6,423 nucleotides of DNA. It comes from Pseudomonadota bacterium (lineage in GTDB: Bacteria; Pseudomonadota; Gammaproteobacteria; Burkholderiales; Burkholderiaceae_B). Below are positions 1-6,217 of the stretch, one piece after another. Both the position numbers and the translations under genes were made by a program. Numbering within the stretch: position 1 is the stretch's first letter; the number at the start of each line of letters is the position of its first letter. The notes below the pieces were generated by a model. The model was given only the letters and a program-made list of their open reading frames with translations, was not told where the DNA came from and did not search any database. Where the stretch lies: the NCBI GenBank assembly GCA_023389535.1, contig JAEWEH010000001.1, positions 1 through 6,423 on the forward strand. The letters are read 5' to 3'.

Positions 1-2512
1 CTTCTTCTTCGGTAAAGCCGTCTTTCAACAAGCGCTGCAGTTCTTCGCGGACAGCGGTCAGCAGGCGATGGCTGTTCTCAGGGGCGTGGATGGCATAAAG
101 CGTCCAGTCTCCCGAAGGTTCGAAGGAAGAAAGATCCAGTGCGCTGCGCACATCGTAGGACAGGCCGTCCTGCACCCGGATGCGAGTCCACAGGCGGGAG
201 GTTTCCGAGCCGCCCAGCAGATAGTTGGCGAGATAAAGCGCAGTGAAATCGGGGTTCGTATCCTGCATTTCCAGCGGCAGTATCGATAGGTAGAACGCGT
301 TGGCCTTGTCCGGAGTATTGATATCGAAGGTTTCGGGCGGCACAGCCCTGTAAGGATGCGGTACGCGTTCGTAGTCCGGCGCTTTACGCCAGCCCTGGAC
401 GCCCTTCGTCAGGGCGTGCCGTACCGCTTCGGCATCAAACGCGCCGACGGCAGAGAATTCCATGGTCCCGGCGCCATAAAAACGTGCGTGGAAATCCTTG
501 AGTTGCTGCTGCGTCAGCGCTGCGGTCTCGCGTTGCTCTTCCTGGAAAGTAGGGGTGTAGCGCACGTCGTCTTGCGGCCATGGGTTGTCGTGGCGTGCCA
601 GGGCGCGTGATGCCAGCGCGCTGGGTTCGGCCATGGCGTTGTTGATCGAGGTGCTGACCTGACGCTGGTATTCTTTCAATTCCTGCTCGGGGAAGCTGGC
701 GTCTTTGACGATATGCAGGACCAGATCCACCAGCGCCGGCAGGTGTTCGCTGGTGGTGGATAAAGATGCCATGACGACGCCGGCGCCGCCGCCAAAGCCG
801 ACACTGGCTTCCAGCTCATCGTATTTGTCCTGGATTTCTTGCCGCGACATTTGGGTCGTGCCATGGTCCAGCAGCGATGCGACCGCCCCAGATACCGTGC
901 GCTGCCCCTTCAAGGTGTCGACGTCGCCGAACTGGATCAACAGCCTGGCTTCTACACGATCGCCGCGTGTGGGCTTGGGCAGCAACGCAAGCTTGATCTT
1001 TCCATTCGCCAGGCTTAGCGGTTCGCGCTGGGTCGTGGCATCGATGTTGGCCGGGCTGGTGTCGAACGCCTCGACGATCTGCCCGCCTTCCTTACCCTGA
1101 TAACCCTCGAATAATTTAGCCAGGTCAACGGGTTGGGACGCCGGCGCGCGTACCGGTTTCTCGGTGGGGATATACAGGCCGGCCGTGCGGTTGCTGGCAG
1201 TCAGGTACTCTTTCGTCACGCGCTGTACGTCCGCCAGGGTCGCTTTTTCGACTTCATCGCGCTGTAAAAAAAACAGGCGCCAGTCGCCATCGGCAACGGC
1301 CTCGGATAAAGCGGCGGCCAGACGCGGCGGGTTGGCATAAGTTCGCGACCAGTCGGTCAGCCATTTGTTGCGGATGCGCTCCAGGTCTTTGTCGGTAAAC
1401 GGCTCGCTTGAGGCGGTTTCCAAAGTTTCTTCCAGCGTGCGCAAGGCCTGAGCCTGATCCATGCCCGGCTCGAGCTGCGCGCCGAAAAAGGCATAGCCGG
1501 GCCGGCGCAGCCCGGCAGTAAAGCCAAACACATCAGAGGCCAAGTCTTTGCCGACCAGGTTTTTATACAGCCGCCCGGAGGGTGTATCGGACAGTATCCC
1601 GACACCGAGGTCCAGGGCGACGTAGTCGGGGCTGGCTGCTGCCGGTGCGTGATACAGGGCTCCGACCAGCGGGCTGCCGCCCTGGCGGCGTAGCGTGACC
1701 TGGCGCTCGCCGTCCTGGACGGGTTCGATAGTGTATTCCGGAGGCAGGGTACGTTCCGGCCGTGGCAGCTTGCCAAAGACCTCGGCGATGGTGTCCAGGG
1801 TGGCTTGTGGATCGAAGCGCCCCGCAACGATCAGCACGGCGTTATCAGGCTGGTAGTACTCTTTGTAAAATGCGCGCAATTGGCCAATGTCCACGTTCTC
1901 GACATCAGAGCGCGCCCCGATGGTGCTGTGGCCATAGTTATGCCATTGGTAAGCGGCTGCCTGCATCTTCTGCATCAAGATCTGGAAGGGATTGTTCTCG
2001 CCGCGCTCCATTTCATTGCGCACCACCGTCATTTCGGAGTCCAGGTCTTCTTTTTTTATGAGCGCGTTGACCATGGCGTCCGCCTGCCACTTCAGGTACC
2101 AGTCCAGCGTATCGGGATTCGATGCAAAACTGGCGTAATAGTTGGTGCGGTCGCTGGTGGTCGAGCCGTTGGCCGCGAGTCCGCGCCGGGAAAACTCGGC
2201 CAGGGCGTTGGGCAGGCTGGGTGTGCCGCGGAACAGCATGTGTTCCAGCAAGTGCGCCATCCCCGTCTGGCCGTAGTTTTCTTGGCGGGCGCCGACCAGA
2301 TAGGTCATGTTTACTGTGGTCGACGGCTTGGAATCGTCTGGTGCGAAGACCACCCTGAGCCCATTGGGCAGCAGGTAATCGGTGACGCCTTCGACGGAGT
2401 GCCCTTGCTCCACGCCTGGGGGCAGCGTGGCCGCACCGGCTGCGGCCATAAAGGACAAGGCCAGGGCCGTACCCATGCGTGCCAGGTTTTTGGACATCCA
2501 CGATAAAGACAT
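1..2512 (-). CDS. Secreted M16 family zinc metallopeptidase (pitrilysin/insulinase-like, two M16 domains), C-terminus cut by window edge
   Basis: The frame is open from the ATG at 2512 to the window edge, 837 codons with no stop. Residues 1 to about 28 form a signal peptide (KNLAR, hydrophobic stretch, then AAAGAA), so the product should act in the periplasm. The first M16 domain begins near residue 45 and carries the inverted zinc motif HLLEH at 87-91: H87 and H91 bind zinc and E90 is the catalytic base. The third ligand is probably E167 in VVRNEMERGENNP, 75 residues after H91, as usual in this family. A second domain starts near residue 495 and has no HxxEH. It ends with the substrate-side motif RIRVQDGLSY near residue 780, typical of the inactive half of a clamshell peptidase. 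Family members of this design are about 900 residues, so perhaps 70-80 are missing. The start is supported by CGGAGG seven bases upstream. It lies 30 nt after the VWA gene and is probably the operon's last visible gene. The natural substrate cannot be read from the sequence. Confidence 0.93.
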   Translation of the reverse strand, partial: MSLSWMSKNLARMGTALALSFMAAAGAATLPPGVEQGHSVEGVTDYLLPNGLRVVFAPDDSKPSTTVNMTYLVGARQENYGQTGMAHLLEHMLFRGTPSLPNALAEFSRRGLAANGSTTSDRTNYYASFASNPDTLDWYLKWQADAMVNALIKKEDLDSEMTVVRNEMERGENNPFQILMQKMQAAAYQWHNYGHSTIGARSDVENVDIGQLRAFYKEYYQPDNAVLIVAGRFDPQATLDTIAEVFGKLPRPERTLPPEYTIEPVQDGERQVTLRRQGGSPLVGALYHAPAAASPDYVALDLGVGILSDTPSGRLYKNLVGKDLASDVFGFTAGLRRPGYAFFGAQLEPGMDQAQALRTLEETLETASSEPFTDKDLERIRNKWLTDWSRTYANPPRLAAALSEAVADGDWRLFFLQRDEVEKATLADVQRVTKEYLTASNRTAGLYIPTEKPVRAPASQPVDLAKLFEGYQGKEGGQIVEAFDTSPANIDATTQREPLSLANGKIKLALLPKPTRGDRVEARLLIQFGDVDTLKGQRTVSGAVASLLDHGTTQMSRQEIQDKYDELEASVGFGGGAGVVMASLSTTSEHLPALVDLVLHIVKDASFPEQELKEYQRQVSTSINNAMAEPSALASRALARHDNPWPQDDVRYTPTFQEEQRETAALTQQQLKDFHARFYGAGTMEFSAVGAFDAEAVRHALTKGVQGWRKAPDYERVPHPYRAVPPETFDINTPDKANAFYLSILPLEMQDTNPDFTALYLANYLLGGSETSRLWTRIRVQDGLSYDVRSALDLSSFEPSGDWTLYAIHAPENSHRLLTAVREELQRLLKDGFTEEE

Positions 2513-2518
2513 GTGCAA

Positions 2519-2525
2519 GCCTCCG
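2519..2525 (-). promoter_or_regulatory. Strong Shine-Dalgarno for the M16 peptidase gene
   Basis: On the minus strand CGGAGG lies seven bases before the ATG at 2512. This is the best ribosome binding site in the window and fixes the start ahead of the in-frame ATG five codons later. It sits in the 30-nt gap after the VWA stop codon, so the peptidase can be translated independently of the upstream gene. Confidence 0.7.
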
Positions 2526-2542
2526 TTCCGATGAAGGGTTCG

Positions 2543-3715
2543 TTATTTCGACAGTAAGTGCATGGCTTGTTCCAGCCCGCTGACAGTCACGCCGAACATT
2601 CGCCCGTGCATGATGTTCTGAATGATGGCGATCGATTGACGGTATTGCCAGTAGCCGGACGGTTCCGGATTCAGCCACACCGCTTTGGGCCAGTTGTCCA
2701 GCAGGCGCTGCAGCCACGCCGCGCCTGTTTCCTTGTTGTAATGTTCCACCGAGCCGCCCGGCTGCAGGATTTCGTAAGGACTCATGGTGGCGTCACCGAC
2801 GATGATCAGGCGCCAATCGTCGTTGTACTTCCGTAGTATGTCCCAGGTATCGTGGCGTTCGGTATTCCGACGCCGGTTATTGCGCCAGAGTGTTTCATAC
2901 GGGCAATTGTGGAAGTAATAGACCTCCAGGTTGCGAAACTCGCTGCGCGCTGCTGAAAACAGTTCTTCCACCCTGGCGATATGGTCATCCATGCTGCCGC
3001 CCACGTCCAGCAGCATCAGCACCTTCACGGTATTGTGCCGTTCGGGCACCATCTGCAGATCCAGGAAGCCCGCGTTGCGGGCCGTGCTGCTGATGGTGTG
3101 GTCCAGGTCCAGTTCCAGCTCTGCGCCTTCGCGCGCGAACCGGCGCAGGCGCCGCAAAGCCATCTTGAAGTTGCGCGTGCCTAACTCCTGCTGGTCATCG
3201 TAGTCCCGAAATTCCCGTTTTTCCCATACCTTTACCGCTGTGCGGTTGCCCGCCGAAGGGCCCCCCACCCGTATGCCTTCGGGGTGGTAGCCGCCATGCC
3301 CGAAGGCCGACGAGCCGCCAGTGCCTATCCATTTACTGCCGCCGGCATGACGGCCTTGTTGCTCTTCCAGCCGTTGCTTGAAAAGCTCCATCAGCTTTTC
3401 CCAGCCATGTTTCTGGATGGCGGCCTTTTCTTCGGGCGTAAGATTCTTCTGGAATTGCTTGATGAGCCAGTCCAGCGGGATCTCTTTTTCCTCCGGATAG
3501 GCGGCCTGCATGCGTTGATAGAATTCCCCGAACGCCTGATCGTAACGATCGAACAGCGTTTCGTCCTTGACCAGTGTCATGCGCGCCAGATGATAAAAGT
3601 CATCCAGCGTCGGAGGCATCAGGCGGGCCTGCAGCGCGCTTAGCAGCGTCAGGTATTCCTGCACCGAGACGGGCAGCTTGCGGGCCCTCAGGTGGTAGAA
3701 GAAGTCAATCAACAT
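2543..3715 (-). CDS. VWA domain protein, CoxE-like (partner of a MoxR ATPase)
   Basis: The product is 390 residues with no signal peptide or membrane segment, so it should be cytoplasmic. The N-terminal 1-120 is helical and charged (MLIDFFYHLRARKLPVSVQE, then LTPEEKAAIQKHGWEKL). A glycine-rich linker covers about 125-157 (GTGGSSAFGHGG). A basic stretch follows (FKMALRRLRRFAR, 183-195), then a C-terminal von Willebrand A domain from about 228. Its metal site reads DVGGSM (D237, G239, S241), a degenerate DxSxS MIDAS in which the first serine is glycine. VGDATMSPYE near 306-315 is a plausible later metal-site loop. This layout matches CoxE-like VWA proteins. Known relatives work with a MoxR AAA+ ATPase to mature or remodel metalloenzymes, and a MoxR gene lies two genes upstream. 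The ATG overlaps the acetyltransferase stop by 11 nt (ATGTTGATTGA), so translation is probably coupled. I see no good ribosome site of its own. The target is unknown, and no CO dehydrogenase genes are in view. Confidence 0.88.
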   Translation of the reverse strand: MLIDFFYHLRARKLPVSVQEYLTLLSALQARLMPPTLDDFYHLARMTLVKDETLFDRYDQAFGEFYQRMQAAYPEEKEIPLDWLIKQFQKNLTPEEKAAIQKHGWEKLMELFKQRLEEQQGRHAGGSKWIGTGGSSAFGHGGYHPEGIRVGGPSAGNRTAVKVWEKREFRDYDDQQELGTRNFKMALRRLRRFAREGAELELDLDHTISSTARNAGFLDLQMVPERHNTVKVLMLLDVGGSMDDHIARVEELFSAARSEFRNLEVYYFHNCPYETLWRNNRRRNTERHDTWDILRKYNDDWRLIIVGDATMSPYEILQPGGSVEHYNKETGAAWLQRLLDNWPKAVWLNPEPSGYWQYRQSIAIIQNIMHGRMFGVTVSGLEQAMHLLSK

Positions 3716-4322
3716 GGCGGCTGAGCTGGTATTCCAGGTGTTTTTCCACTTCCGGCCATTCGCCCGCAGTCAGACTGTACATGACGGTATCCCGCACAGT
3801 GCCGTCGCGGCGCAGCGCGTGGTGCCTCAAGACGCCGTCCTTGCGTGCGCCCAGGCGTTCTATGGCTTTTTGCGACGCATAGTTGAAGTTGTCGGTGCGC
3901 CAGCCGACCAGCCGCGCACCGAGCTGCCCGAAGGCATGGCGTAAAAGAAGCAGTTTGCATGCCGTATTGACATGGCTGCGCTGCCAGCGCTTGGCATACC
4001 AGGTGTAGCCGATTTCCAGCCGCGCGACGCTGGGAACGATATCGTGGTAGCGGGTGCTGCCTATGACGTCGCCGCTGGTTTCTTCAATGACGGCGAAAGG
4101 CAGCATGTTGCCCGCCTGCTGGCCCGCCAGTGCCGTGGCGATATAGTCGGCGGCGGTGCCGGGGTCGGGCACGGAGGTAACGCGCAATCGCCACAACTCG
4201 CCGTCTGCGGCGGCTCGTTCCAGCGCATCGGCGTGTTCGGCCTGCAAGGGTACCAGGCGGACTCCGTGACCGCGCAAAGTGGCGGGAGAGGGCGTGACTT
4301 GAAAACCTGTGGCTGCGTCCAT
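3705..4322 (-). CDS. GNAT family N-acetyltransferase (RimJ/RimL-like)
   Basis: This is a 205-residue cytoplasmic protein of the PF13302-type GNAT fold. Residues 16-30 (LRGHGVRLVPLQAEH) are the usual first strand and helix of RimJ/RimL-like enzymes. PFAVIEETSGDVIGSTRY (75-92) forms the central strands, and LEIGYTWYAKRWQRSHVNT (102-120) leads into the acetyl-CoA pyrophosphate loop. Here the classical GxGxA is replaced by QRSHVNT, a variant I associate with a recognised subgroup. WRTDNFNYASQKAIERLGARKDG (141-163) is the conserved C-terminal part of the fold. Such enzymes move an acetyl group from acetyl-CoA to a protein N-terminus or a small amine. The acceptor cannot be told from sequence. The start has AGGAAA about four bases upstream. 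The gene lies between the MoxR and VWA genes and overlaps the VWA start, so it is probably part of the same transcript. It could modify a component of that machine or simply be a passenger. Confidence 0.88.
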   Translation of the reverse strand: MDAATGFQVTPSPATLRGHGVRLVPLQAEHADALERAAADGELWRLRVTSVPDPGTAADYIATALAGQQAGNMLPFAVIEETSGDVIGSTRYHDIVPSVARLEIGYTWYAKRWQRSHVNTACKLLLLRHAFGQLGARLVGWRTDNFNYASQKAIERLGARKDGVLRHHALRRDGTVRDTVMYSLTAGEWPEVEKHLEYQLSRHVD

Positions 4323-4359
4323 ACTGTTTCCTGCGTCTTGTGATTATCCGTATAGGCCG

Positions 4360-4378
4360 GGCTGCACGGGGTGCAGCC
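4360..4378. repeat. Intercistronic GC-rich hairpin between MoxR and GNAT genes
   Basis: GGCTGCAC and GTGCAGCC form a perfect 8-bp stem with a 3-nt loop in the 66-nt gap. No T-run follows on either strand, so it is not a standard intrinsic terminator. It could be an attenuating or transcript-stabilising hairpin that lowers expression of the genes after moxR, or it could be chance in GC-rich DNA. Confidence 0.4.
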
Positions 4379-4388
4379 GGTGCTGCAT

Positions 4389-5261
4389 TTACCGCCTTTG
4401 GGCTGCGCGAGTCATGGCCGCCAGCCGTTGCAGCAGCGTAATATCCTGCTCGTTTTTCAGCAAGGCGCCGGCCATCAGCGGCAGGTCGCCCGCCGTGCCG
4501 GCGATATCGGTGGCGGAAACTGTTTCGTTCATCAGCAGGCGCAGCCAATCGAGAAATTCCGATGTGGACGGCTTTTTCTTCAACCCGGGTGCGTCGCGCA
4601 GCGCGAAAAAAGTATCCAGCGCTGCGCTTAATATGTCCTGCTTGATGGTGGGATAGTGAACCGCGACGATGTCCCGCATCGTGTTGCGATCCGGAAAATT
4701 GATGTAATGGAAGAAACAGCGGCGCAAGAAAGCATCGGGCAGGTCTTTTTCGTTGTTTGACGTGACAATGATCAGCGGCCGGTGCACGGCTCGTATGGTC
4801 TGCCTGGTTTCGTATACATGGAACTCCATGCGGTCCAGTTCGCGCAGGAGATCATTGGGGAATTCAATATCCGCCTTGTCGATTTCATCGATCAGCACGA
4901 CGACCGGCGTTTCTGATTCAAAGGCCTGCCACAGCACGCCCTTGACAATATAATTGCCAATGTCGCGAACCTTTTCATCGCCCAGTTGCGAGTCGCGCAA
5001 CCGCGAAACGGCATCGTATTCGTACAGGCCTTGATGCGCCTTGGTGGTGGATTTGATATGCCATTGCATCAGCGGCCTGTCCAGCGCCGCGGCCACTTCT
5101 TCGGCCAGCATGGTCTTGCCCGTGCCGGGTTCGCCCTTGATCAGCAGTGGGCGCTGCAACGCCAGCGCCGCATTGACGGCCAGTTTGAGATCGTCGGTGG
5201 CAACATAACGTTCGGTGCCGGTGAAGCGTTCGGTGGAAGGGGCGGGCGCTGCAGATGTCAT
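4389..5261 (-). CDS. MoxR family AAA+ ATPase
   Basis: I chose the ATG at 5261, giving 290 residues. The open frame runs back to 5381, but the extra 40 codons cross the divergent control region, and MoxR proteins normally begin just before the FTGTERYV-like segment. Walker A is GEPGTGKT (43-50) and Walker B is VVLIDEID (121-128, D125/E126). Sensor 1 lies in IVTSNNEKDLPDAF (165-178), with candidate arginine fingers R180/R181 in LRRCFFHYI. The C-terminal helical lid contains KKKPSTSEFLDWLRLL. Size and motif order fit a complete MoxR ATPase. MoxR proteins use ATP hydrolysis as chaperone-like remodelling machines, often on metalloenzymes or respiratory enzymes, with a VWA protein as adaptor. That partner is encoded two genes downstream. 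The ribosome site is weak (GGAA about nine bases before the ATG). It is the first gene of the leftward operon and is divergent from the cytochrome genes. Confidence 0.93.
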   Translation of the reverse strand: MTSAAPAPSTERFTGTERYVATDDLKLAVNAALALQRPLLIKGEPGTGKTMLAEEVAAALDRPLMQWHIKSTTKAHQGLYEYDAVSRLRDSQLGDEKVRDIGNYIVKGVLWQAFESETPVVVLIDEIDKADIEFPNDLLRELDRMEFHVYETRQTIRAVHRPLIIVTSNNEKDLPDAFLRRCFFHYINFPDRNTMRDIVAVHYPTIKQDILSAALDTFFALRDAPGLKKKPSTSEFLDWLRLLMNETVSATDIAGTAGDLPLMAGALLKNEQDITLLQRLAAMTRAAQRR

Positions 5262-5289
5262 TGTGTGGTTCCGTATTCGTGGGCAGGTT

Positions 5290-5301
5290 TGCAACGTTGC
5301 A
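5290..5301. repeat. Perfect 12-bp palindrome in the divergent control region
   Basis: TGCAACGTTGCA reads the same on both strands. It lies 28 bp before the moxR start, in its predicted leader, and on the far side of the region from the cytochrome genes. A dimeric repressor site is one possible reading. No known regulator is assigned. Confidence 0.4.
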
Positions 5302-5323
5302 GGGTGATCGGTGTAAGGCTCGC

Positions 5324-5340
5324 TACAATTATCGTACAAT
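5324..5340 (+). promoter_or_regulatory. Candidate -10 elements for the cytochrome c operon
   Basis: Two TACAAT hexamers occur at 5324-5329 and 5335-5340, 11 bp apart. Each matches five of six bases of the sigma-70 -10 consensus. Neither has a convincing -35 hexamer at 16-18 bp. Transcription from the second would start near 5347 and leave a leader of about 57 nt before the ATG at 5404. The opposite strand of the same stretch contains TACGAT and GATAAT, which could serve as the -10 of the leftward moxR operon. Confidence 0.35.
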
Positions 5341-5360
5341 CTGAACTTTTCGTTGGTCTG

Positions 5361-5374
5361 TTGACCTAGATCAA
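5361..5374. promoter_or_regulatory. FNR/ANR-type binding site
   Basis: TTGACCTAGATCAA has half-sites TTGAC and ATCAA separated by four bases. It differs from the FNR/ANR consensus (TTGAT-N4-ATCAA) at one position and is a palindrome apart from that pair. It lies in the gap between divergent moxR and the cytochrome genes. On the minus strand its centre is about 43 bp upstream of the start predicted from TACGAT at 5331-5336, close to the class II activation position (near -41.5). For the rightward cytochrome promoter it would lie downstream of the predicted start, which suggests repression. The regulator could be FNR, ANR or DNR, whose sites cannot be told apart here. Confidence 0.6.
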
Positions 5375-5403
5375 CTTTCATTCACCGCCAAATAAGAGCT
5401 ATT

Positions 5404-5757
5404 ATGAAGTTGCGAACCTCTTTGACGCGCACCTTGTCTGCGCTGGCCGTTATGGCTTCCTGTGCGATTGCGGGCCAAGCCCAGGCGGCCGATGCCGCGC
5501 CTGTGGGCGACGCCAAGGCCGCTCTGTCGAAAACCTCGATGTGTATTGGCTGCCACGGCATTCCTGGCTACAAGGCCAGCTTCCCCGAGGTCTACCACGT
5601 TCCCATGATTGCAGGTCAGAACGCAGAATACATTGTGGCTGCATTGAAGGATTACGCCAGCGGCGCGCGCACCTTCCCCACCATGGAAGCGATAGCTCAA
5701 AGTTTGTCGGAGCAAGATATGGCTGATCTTGCTGCTTATTATTCCAGTCTTAAGTAA
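5404..5757 (+). CDS. Periplasmic class I monohaem cytochrome c (c4/c553-like)
   Basis: The protein has 117 residues. Residues 1-28 are a signal peptide with a basic start (KLRTSLTRT), a hydrophobic core and an AQA cleavage site, so haem is attached in the periplasm. The haem c motif is CIGCH (C47, C50, H51). PMIAGQNAEYIVAALKDYASG (67-87) corresponds to the conserved cytochrome c4 segment P-x-LAGQ. M94 in FPTMEAIAQSLS is the probable distal haem ligand, and LSEQDMADLAAYYSSL is the typical C-terminal helix. It most likely shuttles electrons to a terminal oxidase or another periplasmic acceptor; the partner is not visible. The start is preceded by a weak AAGAG. Cys20 in VMASC gives a poor lipobox, so a lipoprotein form is possible but less likely. 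The second cytochrome follows 13 nt downstream, almost certainly on the same transcript. Confidence 0.92.
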   Translation: MKLRTSLTRTLSALAVMASCAIAGQAQAADAAPVGDAKAALSKTSMCIGCHGIPGYKASFPEVYHVPMIAGQNAEYIVAALKDYASGARTFPTMEAIAQSLSEQDMADLAAYYSSLK

Positions 5758-5770
5758 TCCGGGGGCCTGA

Positions 5771-6133
5771 ATGAAGAAACTGATACTCGCTTTGGCAGGC
5801 TCCGTAGTGTTGGCTGGCGCCACAGGCGCCATGGCTGCCGACCTGTCCGCAGGCAAAGCCGCCTACGAAAAATTCGCCTGTGCCTCTTGCCATGGGGCTG
5901 ATGCCAAGACCTCGGTCCTGCCGTCCTACCCGGTTCTTGCCGGGCAGCACCAGGACTTCCTGGAACATGCCCTGCGCTCCTACAAGCGCGGCGCCGCCGG
6001 CGCACCTGCCACAGCGAACACACGTAAGAACGCTGTGATGGGCGCCATGGTTGCGCAATTGTCGACCGCCGATATCCAGAATATCTCTGCCTGGCTGGCC
6101 AGCCTGCCTTCGCCGCTGGCAGTACGCAAGTAA
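5771..6133 (+). CDS. Periplasmic class I monohaem cytochrome c (c4/c553-like), second of a pair
   Basis: The protein has 120 residues with a short, clear signal peptide (MKKLILALAG, then GATGAMA, cleaved after about residue 22). The haem motif is CASCH (C37, C40, H41). YPVLAGQHQDFLEHALRSYKRG (53-74) is the strongly conserved cytochrome c4/c553 segment. M90 in RKNAVMGAM is the probable distal ligand, because c4 proteins place it in a similar N-x-x-M context; M93 is the alternative. LSTADIQNISAWLASL is the terminal helix. It is more typical of the family than the preceding cytochrome, which has a different loop after its haem (GIPGYKASFPEVYHV). The two are probably co-expressed and may pair like the two domains of dihaem cytochrome c4, or work in series. 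A GGGGG run in the 13-nt gap is the only possible ribosome site. Transcription should end at the hairpin 26 bp downstream. Confidence 0.93.
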   Translation: MKKLILALAGSVVLAGATGAMAADLSAGKAAYEKFACASCHGADAKTSVLPSYPVLAGQHQDFLEHALRSYKRGAAGAPATANTRKNAVMGAMVAQLSTADIQNISAWLASLPSPLAVRK

Positions 6134-6158
6134 TTCCAAGGCTTCAGAATGAAAAAAT

Positions 6159-6187
6159 GCGCTCCCTTCACCGGAGCGCTTTTTTTT
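6159..6187. terminator. Bidirectional intrinsic terminator between convergent genes
   Basis: GCGCTCC and GGAGCGC form a perfect 7-bp stem with a 7-nt loop. It is followed by eight T on the plus strand, and a run of six A precedes it at 6152-6157, giving a T-run on the minus strand. It can therefore end both the rightward cytochrome transcript and the leftward DUF1841 transcript. Confidence 0.9.
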
Positions 6188-6217
6188 GCAGGGCGCGTGA
6201 AAGCCTCGCGCCGCCCC

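Noticed and set aside
1264..1273. Run of eight A (T on the coding strand) in the M16 gene, a possible frameshift
   Set aside because: The frame reads sensibly on both sides (GDWRLFFLQRDEVEKATLADV), so no shift is present. The run is at most a slippage-prone site.
1805..2506. 233-codon open frame on the plus strand opposite the M16 gene
   Set aside because: It lies antisense to the well-supported M16 signal peptide and zinc domain, has no recognisable domain, and is the kind of long shadow frame expected in GC-rich coding DNA.
2013..2717. 234-codon minus-strand frame spanning the VWA/M16 junction
   Set aside because: It overlaps both genes in another frame, and its product is arginine- and alanine-rich with no family motif.
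5262..5381. Longer moxR start at 5381 adding 40 residues
   Set aside because: The extension would cover the FNR-type box and promoter-like elements, and its sequence (KVDLGQQTNEKFRLYDNC) does not look like a MoxR N-terminus.
5371..5856. 161-codon minus-strand frame opposite the first cytochrome
   Set aside because: It is antisense to a clear cytochrome c and has no ribosome site or domain.
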